This document shows, piece by piece, positions 1 through 12,585 of a DNA stretch of 64,000 bases (the stretch's first letter is position 1; every line of letters begins with the position of its first letter). Source of the DNA: Brassica napus (lineage: Eukaryota; Streptophyta; Magnoliopsida; Brassicales; Brassicaceae); NCBI RefSeq assembly GCF_020379485.1, contig NC_063439.1:18690598-18754597 (forward strand), written 5' to 3'. Made by a program: the position numbers and the translations under genes. Under the pieces are notes generated by a model. That model searched no databases, had not been told where the DNA came from, and saw only the letters and a program-made list of their open reading frames with translations.

Positions 1-954
1 ATTCGTCGACCATCGGCATTTGTGGCTCCTATACATCGACGCAATTAGGACCATTTGACGTAAATTAATTAAAATAAAGTCTGATTTTAGATTTATTAAC
101 ATACTGTGTTGGTATGTAGGAGAGGGACAACATTGATTTTCAAACCGGGTACGAACCCAATTATCAGTGTGACTCCTAGGTACATGTCATCGTCCGTAAT
201 CACTGCATCTTCATCATCTTCCCATTTCATCTATCAAAAATTAATTACGAAATCTTTATAGAGAATTAACTAATTTTATATAGTAATGATAAAATGTCAT
301 GATTAATTTTAGTTTACCTCTTCGAGTTCATTAGTAATCGAATCTGCATCGATGGTTCCAAGGGAAGCAGTCGTAATTAGGATCGTATTTGCACCAATTT
401 TACTTGCAATCTGATTATAGTTGAATAAGTCATTAAAAGTGAATAATCTTTCTTTTTAATTTTCTAGCATTTGAAGACAATTACACAATGGAATTAGTTA
501 CCCGGTTATGGATCTCTTCTATGGGAAAATGTAAACCGACAAAAGCAATTGCGAAATGTGGCCGGATTGGTTTGGATAAGGCCATTTCAAGGGCTTCATC
601 CACGGCGATCTATGCAAAGCGTTTACAATGTTACATCTAGTAAAAACAACAATAATATCCACACAGTATTGATGCAATAACTATGAATTTTTTTTCCTAT
701 TCAAGAAATCCTATAAAACATAGATTATATATTTGAATATAAAGAAACATTGATTATTCATATAAAACTTTTTTTTTTACCTCGGGAGATTCGGCAAGAG
801 AAAGACCAGAAGTAAGTTGGGGTCGAGAAAGAATATGATCGGAAATTCGATTCCATGAATGGTTAACACAAGCAGCAGCGGCAAATGGTTTAGCCGGAAG
901 TCTTGACATAATATTAGTTAAGATATCATCGGATACACCGTAAAAGTTACTCAT
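1..954 (-). CDS. F-box protein with FIST-type domain, 5' part (ortholog of At5g63520), truncated by window edge
   Basis: Five exons read on the minus strand with GT-AG junctions: 954-781, 609-502, 410-318, 230-105 and 28 to beyond base 1. All junctions used are phase 0. The N-terminus is an F-box (SDDILTNIMSRLPAKPF, then ACVNHSWNRI), the SKP1-binding module of SCF ubiquitin ligases. The following exons encode KPIRPHFAIAFVG and LGVTLIIGFVPGLKINVVPL, resembling the FIST-N sensory domain of the Arabidopsis protein At5g63520. The start codon at 954 is chosen because it lies directly before the F-box and no upstream in-frame alternative looks better. The C-terminal FIST part lies outside the window. 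Substrates are unknown. The gene is divergent from the FP3/HIPP gene, as expected from Arabidopsis order. The fifth exon is called only from an AG acceptor and a short match (EPQMPMVDE). Confidence 0.85.
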
Positions 955-2288
955 GGCAAAAACTTGTGTTGCGGTTTAGTCAAGAGTAGCAGTCGATTTA
1001 TAAGCGTGTTCAGATGAAATTTACAAAAATAATAAATTAATTTTTAATTTTCTTTACTTAACGACGAGAAAAAAAAATTATGTTAAAAGTGATTGTATTT
1101 CTATTATTGCAATAATATCCTATTATGCACTCAAATAATATACACTTAGGAAATTTTATAGTATTTTATCATTTTTATTATAACTTATTAACATGAATAA
1201 ATTTATCATATATGACTAATGAATTTTGTTACATGTTCCTAATAAGAAATATAATATTTATCTAAAGACATTCTACTGGAAATATTTCAGTGCATTTCAT
1301 GAATTTTTATTTGAAAGATAGAATATTTTGGTGAACTGTAATTGAAACTTACAAACATTGTGTATATGACTAATAAGAAATAATACAGATACATGTTGCG
1401 AAAATTAATTTTAAAGCCTTGTATTCTTTTACATACATTTTAAAATGGTAGGAGATCTTCAAATAGAATAAATTATCAGAAACAAATTGCAAAAAAAATT
1501 CTAAATAGGTTTTAAATCCCAAATACACTACTAAGATAAATTTAAATAATGTTTTCGAGACATTTCTCTAGTTATCTTCTTTTTTTCTTTTTGATCAACT
1601 CTCTAGTTATCTTCTTATACTTTATATTATTATTTTTTAATTATTAAAATTGTTTTTTTTATGAATACAATGTATCACCAGTTAACCCCTAGACTACAAA
1701 CAAAGTTTTTATATGGTCGTTAAGAACTAAATGCAAAAATTTATAAAATTCATATGTAAAACAGAAACAAGCATGTATTATATTTATTGACATGTTCTTA
1801 TATTTTGTTGTTGTATAGTATTGTATTTGAATATTTTCTCTATGTATTTGTTTTGTTTATTTCATCTTTTAGACGTGTGTTATGGCTAATTTTTCAGTGT
1901 TAGAGTGAGGAATTTCTCATTAGAAATTGTTGTCTTTTAGATATGACCCATTTTTAGCTAGTGAAATGATATTGGTAACATAACATATGTATATGTATAT
2001 GTATATGTCATTCATATAGTATTTAAAAAATTTAACACATATTTTTTAAACAACACAATTATTTTTGGTTATATGTTTAGGTATATGATCGAGTATTATT
2101 TTTATAGTTAGCAAACAATTTTCCTAAAAAAGAAAATAAATTTGATTCTCGTAATTTCATGTTTTGATCAGATAATTTTTTTTGTGAATGATAGATAATC
2201 AGTTCATGTGTATGTTATTTTATGTTACTAGACGAGCTTGTGAGTTCTAGTTTTCTTACTCCAACTTTTATTTTTGAAGATTATTATT

Positions 2289-3120
2289 CAGCAAGTACCT
2301 TTACAATCAGACTGTGAAACTATAATTTCAAGTTTGAATCCAGGTAATTTATAAAAGAAAAACTTTTTTGAAACTGAAAAAGTTTCTTCAGATAATGCAA
2401 TTATGTTCTTTTTTTTTTATCTCTATAGTGTATGCCTTCTACTTAAAAGTTTATTGTATGTTTTAAAACATTCTTTCAGTTCCAACTTTCAGGATAAATT
2501 TGCTAAACTGAATAATGCAATTGCAAAACTGGAAAGGCAAAAGGTCAATCTCTCTAATTATAATTCAAACTGGACTAACCCGGGTTTTGTTTATTCAAGC
2601 ATCATGTACTCTGATCCTTTAGTCAATTGCATATTATCTATATAGTTTTCGTAGATTATTTATTTGTAATCGAAACTTAATCGAACCATCAATGACAAAA
2701 CAAAATAAAGGGAAGGAATCCACAGATTATGAGATAAGAAATCTTATCTTTAATATGTCACAATGTACTTGTTTTGGATGCAGACACAAAAGTACCTTTG
2801 GTTTTGTTCATTATATCTTTATAGCTCTTTTCTTTTCCTGAAAAAACGAAGAATCTTTTGCAATCTCAAACACTTGTTTCATTAGTGTTATAAATTTTCT
2901 TCTTCTTTTTCGGATGTGTACTGATCTTCTTTAGGCGTTACGAAAAGCGACCAGCCTCGTTAGTGTGCATGCTGGATTAATGGATGGTAATCTTTCATTG
3001 TATATTTGTACTTATCCAACTTCAAATTTGGTGATCTCCTATGCTATGCTGTAAAAAGAGAACCATACATACTAATGTTTGGTTTATGCTGCACACTTTC
3101 AGATGTTTGATAATTTTGGT
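2289..3120 (+). pseudogene. Cluster of exon-like segments of an unidentified coiled-coil-type gene (possibly a fragment)
   Basis: Short open segments are bounded by good splice signals. One (about 2291-2341) encodes QVPLQSDCETIISSLNP. Another (about 2492-2542) encodes DKFAKLNNAIAKLERQK between ttcag and gtcaat. A third (about 2936-2992) encodes ALRKATSLVSVHAGLMD between tttag and gtaatc. The second and third are phase-compatible, and the next acceptor (about 3103) would give a stop almost at once, which could be a natural C-terminus. The first and second are not phase-compatible. I do not recognise the protein. The heptad-like second exon suggests a small coiled-coil protein. It may be a captured or degraded gene fragment, or chance. 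Confidence 0.3.
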
Positions 3121-3624
3121 TTATAACTTTTTTTTTTGTGATAAAAAAAATAGGCGCATGCTCCACTCGAACCCAGGTCCAATTTTGGTTATTGAAAATA
3201 AAAATATAAGTTTGATTACAGAACTCAAAAATTATACGCTTTAATGTTTAAAAAAAAATTAAAGTTGCATTTGACAAACAAATTACTTGGAAGAATAATT
3301 ATTAATCGAATAAACTTGATTGATGCTACTGAGTACTGACCATTAGATGTTTTATTTCTCCTCGTTAGAATATTTTTTTTAATATATAGCGAGGAGTTGT
3401 GTGAAAAAATGTTTGTTTACTTCAGTCAAAAAAAAATGTTTGTCTACCACAACAACACAAGTCATCCGCATATACGAAGCATTTTTCTTCTTTTTCGTAC
3501 TCATTTAAAGAGAGTATAACATTTTGAAAGTTACCTTTCGAATGTTTCGACATACAGTTAAGATGGTCTTTTCAGATTGGTGGTGTCATACTTGTGTCGT
3601 AATAGGTAAAATACGATCATGAAA

Positions 3625-3627
<3 letters not shown>

Positions 3628-3670
<43 letters not shown>
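3628..3670. repeat. G43 mononucleotide tract
   Basis: An uninterrupted run of 43 guanines sits in otherwise AT-rich intergenic DNA. A 70-codon open frame across it (3619-3831) is only a consequence of polyglycine. It may be a real G-quadruplex-prone tract or a base-calling/assembly artefact. No gene depends on it. Confidence 0.95.
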
Positions 3671-3672
<2 letters not shown>

Positions 3673-6071
3673 CAAACATATATATACCTGAAGAAGATAA
3701 TATCAAACACCTGTATAGGGACGATGATTGAAAATCTCAATGATGACAATAGTAAACAAGAAGGCGATAAGTTACTGTCATTTCAGATGAAGGATATATC
3801 ATATATCTTTCCACACTACTTAGAAAATTAATACACACTTTGCATGTAACTACAATTAGTTCGGTTTTCTTTACTTCTATTTCGATATATGTCACGGCCA
3901 AAAACATCGATTTGTCGTTTCAAGTTAGAGTTTAAGATGTTTGGAGATGCTTTCTATATTTAAAAAGAAAACATAATAACTTTTTGATATTTTTAAAAAG
4001 AAAACATAATATCAGTTTATCAGGACGTCATGGGTTATGTTTTGGAAAAAAATGGTGGTAAGAGTATATTTTCAAAACATACAATAGAAAGAAGAAGAAA
4101 AGGACGAACAACAGTTATAGCTTTTCAGAAATTGAGTAATCAACAGAGTATGGGTTCTTAATTCTGTAAGTTATAATGTTCAGCGTTTTTTATGTGATAT
4201 TTCCATTCTGTAACTTTGAATATCATAACATTAACACCATGTGATTGTACAGTCTTTAATACCGCGAAACCATATTTTTAAAAGAGCACCCATATCTAGC
4301 TATCTACTAAAGAATGTCAGAGAAAACTACGTCTACTGTAAATATTAACTAATTTATGCCACTTTTGAAATAATCTAATAGATCTCTTACCACGGTCGAC
4401 TTTTGTTTCTGGTAAAAAGGTAATTAGGTAATAATCACGTTCTTTTGACCAATTACTTTTATTAGGCTCTTGTTAACGCCAACAACTTACACCGTTAAGT
4501 TTGAGGTAGGAAGAACGCAAGAATGGTGTGAAGAAGAAAAAAAACAAGAGCCAACAGAAACGGCCGTTACGTTATTATTATTACTGACGTGTCTGCGTCA
4601 GCTCTTGGATTCTTTCTCTGCCAAAAGCATTTAATTTTACCAGATTCATCATTTATATCACTGCCATAAAAGTGCGACAAAATCTCAAATTGTAACAGAA
4701 CTATTCTATTTTATCAAACCGGATATTAAAAATATAACCGTACGGTTCTACTCATACCAAATGAGATATTGATTTTTTTTTTTTTCAAATGGGATATTGA
4801 TGATCAATAGCTAATGGTATTTCTACTATTTTATCAGCCTTATTAACTCTTTTTCTTTTATAAATGAGCCTTATTAACTTAATCACTTGACTTTCACCAT
4901 TTTACCACTAAAGTTAGTATTTTACAAATTTATATATATTCTATAAGTTTAGCAGTTGCAGGAATTTCTTTGTTTCTGTTCATATATTTATGTAAATGTT
5001 TCAACGTTCTTTAACAAAAATAAAAGTAATCGTTTCAATGTTCAACAGTGTTTTGCTCTGTAAATTAATATTTTCATGATTTGTAACGTATTTCGGTTTC
5101 ACGTGCTCTACTGCTCTTTGATTTGTTTACTATCATTAGAATTATAAAAAGAACCAAAGGAAAAAAAAAGGAAAAGTAACGTATATTTAAGATAGAACTC
5201 TTTTTAAGTCGAGAAACAGAAGAATCCAACTCGGCAACGTCCATGTGTAAGCCTCGGTAATACAAAACTTTGTCCCACAGTGCGATCCAAAGTTCATGCA
5301 CCACGCGTGTGAAGTCTTACTTGGCGCCACGTCAGTAATCAATGCATGGGGAAGTCGAGGTGATAATATTATCATTCCCTCTCGATTTTTTTTTCTTTTT
5401 GTCAACCTCTCCCTACTGAAATCATTACTAACAGTTTAGATATAGAACTTAAGTTTACATATACAAATCTCATTTTAACTTTTGGCTTAAAATCGATTTG
5501 TTTGATCATAATACTATTACTGTTTGCAGACAATGAGAACATTGTATCCGGAGAAACACATTGATGATGATATGATATAGTAAGGGATGCAATTGATTGC
5601 ATCTGTAAATATATAAAAGTAAATTGCAATTGTAAGAAATGTTTTGCAATTTGGTATATTTGGTTGTGCATGACCCGACCCCTTGTGTCAAGGTAAGCAC
5701 TTCAATGATCATTTTATTTTATGTTTTAAGACGACCAACTAAAAAACGAAAAACACATTTGATTTTCACTTTGTCCAAGATAACCAATTCCCAGTCCTCG
5801 CTTGCTTTCATGTAACGGAAGTTCACTTAATTAAAGAGTTATCAAGTTTTTGCCCCAGAAAAAGAGAGACCGAGTTATCAAGCATTAGATTCTCATCGTT
5901 TCAAAAAAGAAAAGATCATCTGAACTCTGTAGTTGAGGTAAAAAAATCAATTTATTCTATCATTTTTACTATCTGGTGGAGGGAATAAATGTGTACTATA
6001 AGTTGAGGTAAGCAATCAATTTGACAGATATACTTCTACATATATATACTTAGAATGTGAAATAATTTCAA

Positions 6072-7305
6072 CTAGGTGATAACCCGCGCCCTGCGCGGAG
6101 CGAAGAGATTATTAAAGTATTATAACTTTTAATATGTAGACATAATAAAAGTTAAAGTTATAGTAAGAAAAATATATGTAGGAAAGTACGGATTATAGCT
6201 AAGAATTTTAGTATGTCAATATAAATTTATATGCAATGGCCATTAAAATTAAATTGTATATTTGTTTGCATGCAGGTAAATTATAAATATAATATTAAAT
6301 AAAACATAAGCAATAGTCTAATAAAATATAAAAGAAACAATGTATAAAAAAACAAAAAAAAATTAAAAATAGAGACAAAATAACTGCTGTCAATAATGCC
6401 TTCAGAAGATTTCGGTTGCAATACTATTATGAGCAATAACAAAGAGATCATCTAGAGAATTTAAAAACATTATTAAAATGATGAGAAATTAATACCGTAT
6501 ACCAGTTGCCTGATTTATAAATTGTGTGATGCCTGGACGTGAAATAGATAAGGAAAATCAGTGATGGTCACACAAAAAATATTTCAAAAATATTCCCCTA
6601 TCGATTAAGGTAAGTTTTTCAATTCTTTGAATTTTGTTTCCTTGATTACGTACACAATTCAATGGTGTTTCCAAAATTGAATAGTGGCCGGTGCTATGTT
6701 AATATTTTTGAAGCATTAAGTGATGAATTGAATCGAAAATATCATAAAACGATTTGATATGAATATTTCTATAGGTTATGATATGAACATTATGATAACC
6801 GATTCTATATTAGTTTTGTGTCTAACATAGTTTGCTTGTTGCAATATTAGTTTTATGATTTTTGATATGAACTTTAGATGTACCAAGTACTGATACAGGT
6901 TAAAGAACTTAGTTGTACCACGTTTAAAATTACGAAAATTGTACTAAAGCGTACATGACTTTAGATGAGACACTTATTTTGTTGCCTTATCTAAATGAAA
7001 CACTTCCAAATTTTCGAACATACCATAAAGTCTCTCTTAGGAAGGAGTTAATATGCTGCCTTATTTAGATCCCCGTTTTTTTTTTGAATTCGAAATGTAA
7101 TCAAGTGTAAATGTAATCCGAAATCATATAGTATAATGTAATGACCAGTGGCATTTGTTTGTAATTTTTCTAGTTCATAAAGGGTTTTTTTAAAAAGTAA
7201 GTGAGAGTACATGTGGTGATGACACCTAGGAAATGGCATCCATGTAATAAACACATGAGGCCAAGGTTTATTTCTATCAATGCTCCTCCTTTAATAAGAA
7301 AGGGA
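6072..7305 (-). mobile_element. Non-autonomous Helitron
   Basis: Read on the minus strand, the element starts with TCCCTTTCTTATTAAAGGAG (at 7305) and ends with a GC-rich hairpin (CCGCGCAGGGCGCGGG) followed about 8 nt later by CTAG at 6075-6072. It is flanked by A (6071) and T (7306), which is the A^T insertion rule for Helitrons, and there is no target-site duplication. About 1.23 kb, with no Rep/helicase coding sequence. The ends resemble the ATREP group of Arabidopsis; that name is from memory and was not checked. Confidence 0.8.
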
Positions 7306-8583
7306 TTAACAAAGGATACAGAGTATCCATTAGCTTCTTCTTTTTTGAGAATAGTATACATTAGCTTATGGATCATCTTCTTAGACTATATATAGCCTGG
7401 ATTTCAAATGGTTTACTCCAAAAAGATAAGAAGAATTGTTAGCCTCGTAAATACAATAGTGTTGAACTTTTAAGATTTATTACGTGTGCGCGCGCATGTT
7501 CTATATGTATTAAGGGTAATCCTGTGCCATTATACTATGTCACCATTGTTCGCTCATTTGTAGATTGAATTAAGCTCATTGGAACTTAAGGTTTAGCAAC
7601 AACAGCCATAGGTATTAGTTGTTATCACCAATACCGTGTTGATTCACTTCGCCATGGACATCTCATGTTGATAACACGCATTTTTATTCCATTCGAATAG
7701 GAAGTGCTTTGGAAAATGAAAGAATAATGTTTTTTTTTTCGAATTTGCATTAGGTATATATTAGCACATAAGTTTTTTTTTGGAAAGAATATTAGCACAG
7801 AAGTTGTCTATAAATGTTTCTTAAAAGGTGTGGGGCATTTCTCTCTAATCCCTAACAATACAAACTTAAAAGCTATAGCTATTGACAAACAATCCATGAT
7901 TGAATTTCTTTTTAATCCATTGTTTAGGAATAATTATGATTGGAAATATAATGAAAACTTGGAAGGATATATGGACTTGTTAGAACCTTTTCTCAATGTT
8001 AATTATATATATATAATCAAGATAAAATTTTGAATTGTTGTGTCAAAGTAAGCTAATTTGGTTTCCACAATGGTATAAAGTTCGATTTGAATAGATTTTC
8101 TAAAATGTACACCCATACATACTTATATAAAAGATTTAAACCATTTGTTAAAATAGTGTATTAAATACATAAAATTAAAATACGTACGAGGGCAATTCCA
8201 CTCAACTGTCAATCTCGAGGTCTAGAATTGCGTTTTGACAGTTTTAACTATATATGGATGAACACATATTGCGTGAGCATTAGGTGCATTTTGACTGATA
8301 AACAATTGAACAAAATATTAAATCACATACTAAAATAATAATCAATTAACTTAAAAACGGATTCACGTATAAGTCATGTTTAAAAGGAGTAATACAATAT
8401 AATTTACATTTCTTTTCAGATCTTGAGGTCCACAGTTCTACCTTCGTACCAACACCCAAGTGGTTCCTTAGAGAGAGAGAGAGAGAGAGAGAGAAGGCGT
8501 GAGAGAGATTTATAAGCCTCCCTTTGGGCATAACAATTTTTTTGTGAACATAGAAACACTCACAACTTAACAAAAAACAAAAA
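7306..8583. other. Promoter-side intergenic DNA of FP3/HIPP gene
   Basis: AT-rich DNA with no gene. It holds two tiny T-rich insertions flanked by 15 bp direct repeats (7322-7367 and 7758-7803). A GA microsatellite at about 8470-8494 lies roughly 90 bp before the start codon and is probably in the 5' leader or core promoter. Confidence 0.5.
8470..8494. repeat. (GA)n microsatellite upstream of FP3/HIPP
   Basis: About 12 GA units, followed by a further short GAGAGAG run. GA/CT-rich tracts are common in plant 5' leaders and can bind BPC-type factors. No regulatory claim beyond position is made. Confidence 0.8.
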
Positions 8584-10914
8584 ATGGGAGAGGTTCAAGA
8601 AAATCCCAAACTCTTATATCATATTTTCAAAACTCAATGTATAATAACAACAATAAATTTATTTTAATTAAGACTAATTTTTTGTTGGGTTCCAGGAGGA
8701 GAAGAAACCAGAAGCAGCAGAGGAGAAGAAAATGGAGGAGAAGAAACCAGAAGAGGAGAAAAAAGAAGAAGAAAAGAAAGTGGAGGCTGATGAGAAAAAA
8801 GGAGAAGAATCTGAGAAGAAAACTCAAGAAGGAGAGCCTACTAAAGAATCCAAAGATGAGTCTCCACCGGCGGCGCCGGAGGCTCCAGCACCACCTCCTC
8901 CGCCGCAAGAGATTGTCCTTAAGGTTTACATGCACTGTGAAGGCTGTGCTAGAAAAGTCCGCCGTTGCCTCAAAGGCTTTGAAGGTATGTATAAAAGTGC
9001 ATATCTATTTATACAATTTTTTTTTTGCATTTCATCTACATGTACACGTTTCTTTGAAAATATATTTACATTTTAGGTTTTTCATGGAATAGTTTCACTA
9101 TCCAAACGTTTGCCGCTTGCTTTTACAACGATCTATTTTTGTTTAAGATGATCAATGTTGTGGCCCATTTAAAAATAGAAACACATACACTCGGAGCATC
9201 TATTGAGGTACTTTTCCCAACAAATTACACACAACTGATAAGTAAATTACTGTAACTATATCTTGTTTCTGTCAACTACAGTTTTTGGTTGATTTTGTGT
9301 ATAAGTATCGTTAGTAATTATTATATATTTTGTGCGTAGGATCATATAAAGGTTGGGATATGCTTTTAATTATTAATATTATATGTAAGTAAAAACAACC
9401 AAACTAGGAATTCTGTTTTTGGTAAACATGGTAATATGTTTTTTTCTTTTTTTTTGTAAAAAACATGGTAATATATTTGATAATATAGATAAATATGAAG
9501 TGAATCTTGGATTTTTGGTTTGATTTATTTAGGAGTGGAAGATGTGATGACTGATTGTAAATCGGGGAAAGTGGTGGTGAAGGGAGAGAAAGCTGATCCA
9601 TTAAAAGTATTAGACAGAGTTCAAAGGAAGACCCACCGTCAAGTTGTGCTTCTTTCTCCGATTCCCCCGCCGTCTCAACCACCGGAAAAGAAAGCAGAAG
9701 AGGAGAAACCCAAAGTGGAAGAGAAGAAAGTGGAGGTAACTTTCTTTATTGATTTTTTTGTTTAGTAAATTTGATATTACTAAAGGAAAAAAAGAAAGAA
9801 GAGGAGGTGATTTTAGGGGTTGCTTTCTTGGGGGTAATGAAATGACTATTCATTTGTTTTTGTATTACTTTTATTTACGGTAAATACTCATTAGTTTATT
9901 ATTCGGTTAAAAGGGGAATATTCTCTTTGCAGTGATTTCACATGGGAGGTGTATTGGTAGGGTTGGTATATTATTGTTTAATTCGATGGGTTCATGTTAT
10001 AAACTGTATTTTATGTATATGGAATTTGAGTTTAGTAGTTTTATTTAAATTACCCGGCGAACATTTTGTATCAGCCTCCCGTAGTGGTTACGGTGGTCCT
10101 CAAGGTTCATATGCACTGCGAAGCTTGTGCGACGGAGATCAAGAAACGGATCATGAGAATGAAAGGTTAGTGTGTAATTCTTTAGTTTAATCAAAGTTGT
10201 TACATAACATACACACGTGCTAATTTATTTAGTCATAATCTTCTTATTTGTCGAAAGCATATGTACTGTATCATATATATTCATATGTAAACCATACGTA
10301 GTGGGGTCAAATTGTCTTTAGCCCTTCACTTTGATATTGCTATTTATTTTTCTCATTCATTATTGTTTGAATAAAATTACTTTTTAGGAGTGGAATCTGC
10401 TGAATCGGATTTAAAGGGTTCTCAAGTGACGGTGAAGGGAGTGTTTGAACCGCAAAAGCTAGTAGATTACGTTTATAAACGGACTGGAAAACAAGCTGCG
10501 ATTATGAAAGTTGACCCACCGCCTCCCCCGCCACCTGAGGTTGCGGCTGCAGCGGCGGAAGGAGAGAAGAAAGAAGAAGCAAAAGGAGAAGAAAAGGACG
10601 GAGGGGAATCCAAAGGCGAGGAAGGGAAAGAGGAAAAGGCAACGACGGATGAAGAGAAGAAAGAAGGAGATGGCGGCAAAGGGGAAGGTGAAGCAGCGGA
10701 AAAAGGCGGAGGTGGTGAAACCGGTGGCGGGGGTGAGGAGGAAGAAGCAAAAGTTGTGGAGGTGAGGAAGATAGAGAATCCTTATTACTACTATCTTTAC
10801 CAACCGCCCCGTGTGGCGGTTCCACCTATGGAAATGCCGTCTTATGCTTACCCGCATGCTTATCCGCCTCAACTATTCAGCGACGAAAATCCAAACGCAT
10901 GTTCCATAATGTAA
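8584..10914 (+). CDS. FP3: Heavy-metal-associated isoprenylated plant protein (FP3, HIPP family; ortholog of At5g63530)
   Basis: Five exons: 8584-8592, 8696-8984, 9533-9735, 10075-10165 and 10388-10914, giving 372 residues. Exon 1 codes only MGE; the reading MGE-EEKKPEAAEEKK matches the Arabidopsis N-terminus. A Lys/Glu-rich charged segment is followed by two HMA domains. The first contains MHCEGC (C84xxC87), the second MHCEAC (C182xxC185), which are metal-binding CxxC motifs. A proline/acidic linker and a Tyr-rich tail (PYYYYLYQPP) precede the C-terminal CSIM, a CaaX box for farnesylation at Cys369. The family binds transition metals and associates with membranes. Intron 2 contains a tiny T-rich insertion flanked by 16 bp repeats (9424-9476). 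The 9 bp first coding exon uses a donor reading gttcaa, so the start rests on homology. The frame is intact. Confidence 0.95.
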
Positions 10915-12585
10915 CAAAGAAAACCGCAAACGCTAAATGGTTTATATGGGGAATATTTGAACATTTTTGATTCAGTGGATACATGGTGGATCTCTCTTTG
11001 CATGTGGTCTTCTTTTTTACTGTGGTTGTGCAGCTCTTTTTAATGGCTATATATAATCAATAAATAAATAGATTACAACTGTTTATACTTTGTACTATAA
11101 ATTTGTTTTAATTTATGTTACATAAGAAATCAATCGCTGCAGAAAAAAAAATAGAAAATCAGTCTTACCGAGTATGGGGTAGGTGTATTTTTATTTTTGA
11201 GCTGCACCAAATCTGATGCGATCATCCCACACATTTTCAGTATACATGCAAAATTTACATATTTAGATATGGTTAATCTAAGCAAATTCTATTTAATTGG
11301 TAACTACTGAAAAGTTAGCTAGAGTCCTTGTTTACTAAGCTACCATGTAACAGTTACAACTGCAGTGTTGCACCAACTAGGCAACTACACGATAGTTTGT
11401 TCATTTGCCCAAAATAATCAATCACATAATGCCAACACAATCACTAAACTAGTTGGAAACTTGTGGAAAAACAGTAGAGTTCACATCTATAGTCCCCTTG
11501 TTATAGATGTTATAAAATAACCTTAATAGTATTACCTAGTACAAACCCATTTCTACACTTCTCCCCATAATAAGAAAAACGTCGTTGAGAGTTTATCGAT
11601 GAATTATTAGTAGTTAGGTGAAACACTCCTTTCTTGCCTCTATCAAAATAGGTTGGTCCATTTATTGTACGAATAAAGTTAATGAAAATGCTGCCTTGTC
11701 TTAGACTTGGCATTTTGTTTTGTCAATTGTGTTATGATTATTTCTTTATTTTTGCTAAAAGATGATATTATTCTTCTTAAATAATTTTGTGGTCATCATG
11801 TGTTGTTAGAAATTAAATGGTGGCACGTAATATCAATCAATCATTACAATAGTTAATTAAGAATCCTATGTTTTTTTTTCATTTTTGGGATTACATCACT
11901 ACTAATCCAAAAAATGATTTCCCTAATAAACATTATCATTTAGGATGAATTTTGTTAACTGGATTGTGAATTTTGTGATTTGAATATGGACAACATAAAA
12001 ACTTTGAGACCATATTAAAAATTAGAACTAAAACCAAATAATGAGATTATGTTTTTGGCTGATCAACTAATTCCATTTAGAAAAGTATAGTTTTGTTCAG
12101 TTAACGTCTGCGATTAACATATACATATATTATGTCCTTTTATATAAAAATCGAGTTATCTACTTTGTAATCAAAATAATCCCAATGAGTCTATCCAATT
12201 TTGTCATTTTTAAGAAAATTCCAATTCTAGAAATCGCATATAGTAAAAAGGTAAACTATGAAACAAACAGAAAGCTACTGTTTTTTTTCTTTTTTTGTAA
12301 TCTTGCGTCCACTTTTAATATTACTAGATTTTATTGCACGAGTCTGCCTTAATAATTTAATTTATTTTTGCAATATTTTTAAGAAAAGGATAATTTTTGT
12401 TAAATAATTATTTTTATTAATATTATTTGATCTTTTCTCATTTGCATTGTTTTATAAATTTGTTCTTTTTAAACTTAGCTATTTATTTGTTTGTATTATA
12501 AAAATAAAATTACTGTTACTTAATTATTTATAGTTTCTTATAAGTACATAATTTTAGTATTACATAGATTTCTCAGTACATATAC
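10915..12585. other. 3' flank of FP3/HIPP and AT-rich intergenic DNA
   Basis: The first roughly 150 bp are probably 3' UTR, with an ATCAATAAATAAA polyadenylation-like signal near 11057. The remainder is AT-rich unique-looking DNA with no recognisable gene, RNA or element ends. Confidence 0.5.

Larger units (their letters stand above)
955..6071. other. Intergenic region between F-box gene and first Helitron
   Basis: AT-rich DNA with no convincing complete gene. It contains a weak exon-like cluster (2289-3120, listed separately), a G43 homopolymer (3628-3670) and two tiny T-rich insertions flanked by direct repeats (about 1565-1616 and 4759-4801). A less AT-rich stretch at about 4380-5700 carries TGACGT/ACGT-type motifs (for example around 4585-4600 and 5325-5335). 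It could be distal promoter or an untranslated transcript. I cannot assign it. Confidence 0.5.

Noticed and set aside
3619..3831. Open frame with a polyglycine run
   Set aside because: It exists only because of the G43 tract; no homology or codon signature.
8627..9092. Long open frames on both strands over FP3 exon 2
   Set aside because: Shadow frames of Lys/Glu-rich coding sequence (GA-rich DNA is open in several frames). The real frame is the one containing MHCEGC.
10459..10872. Minus-strand 137-codon frame
   Set aside because: Shadow of FP3 exon 5; low-complexity composition and no domain.
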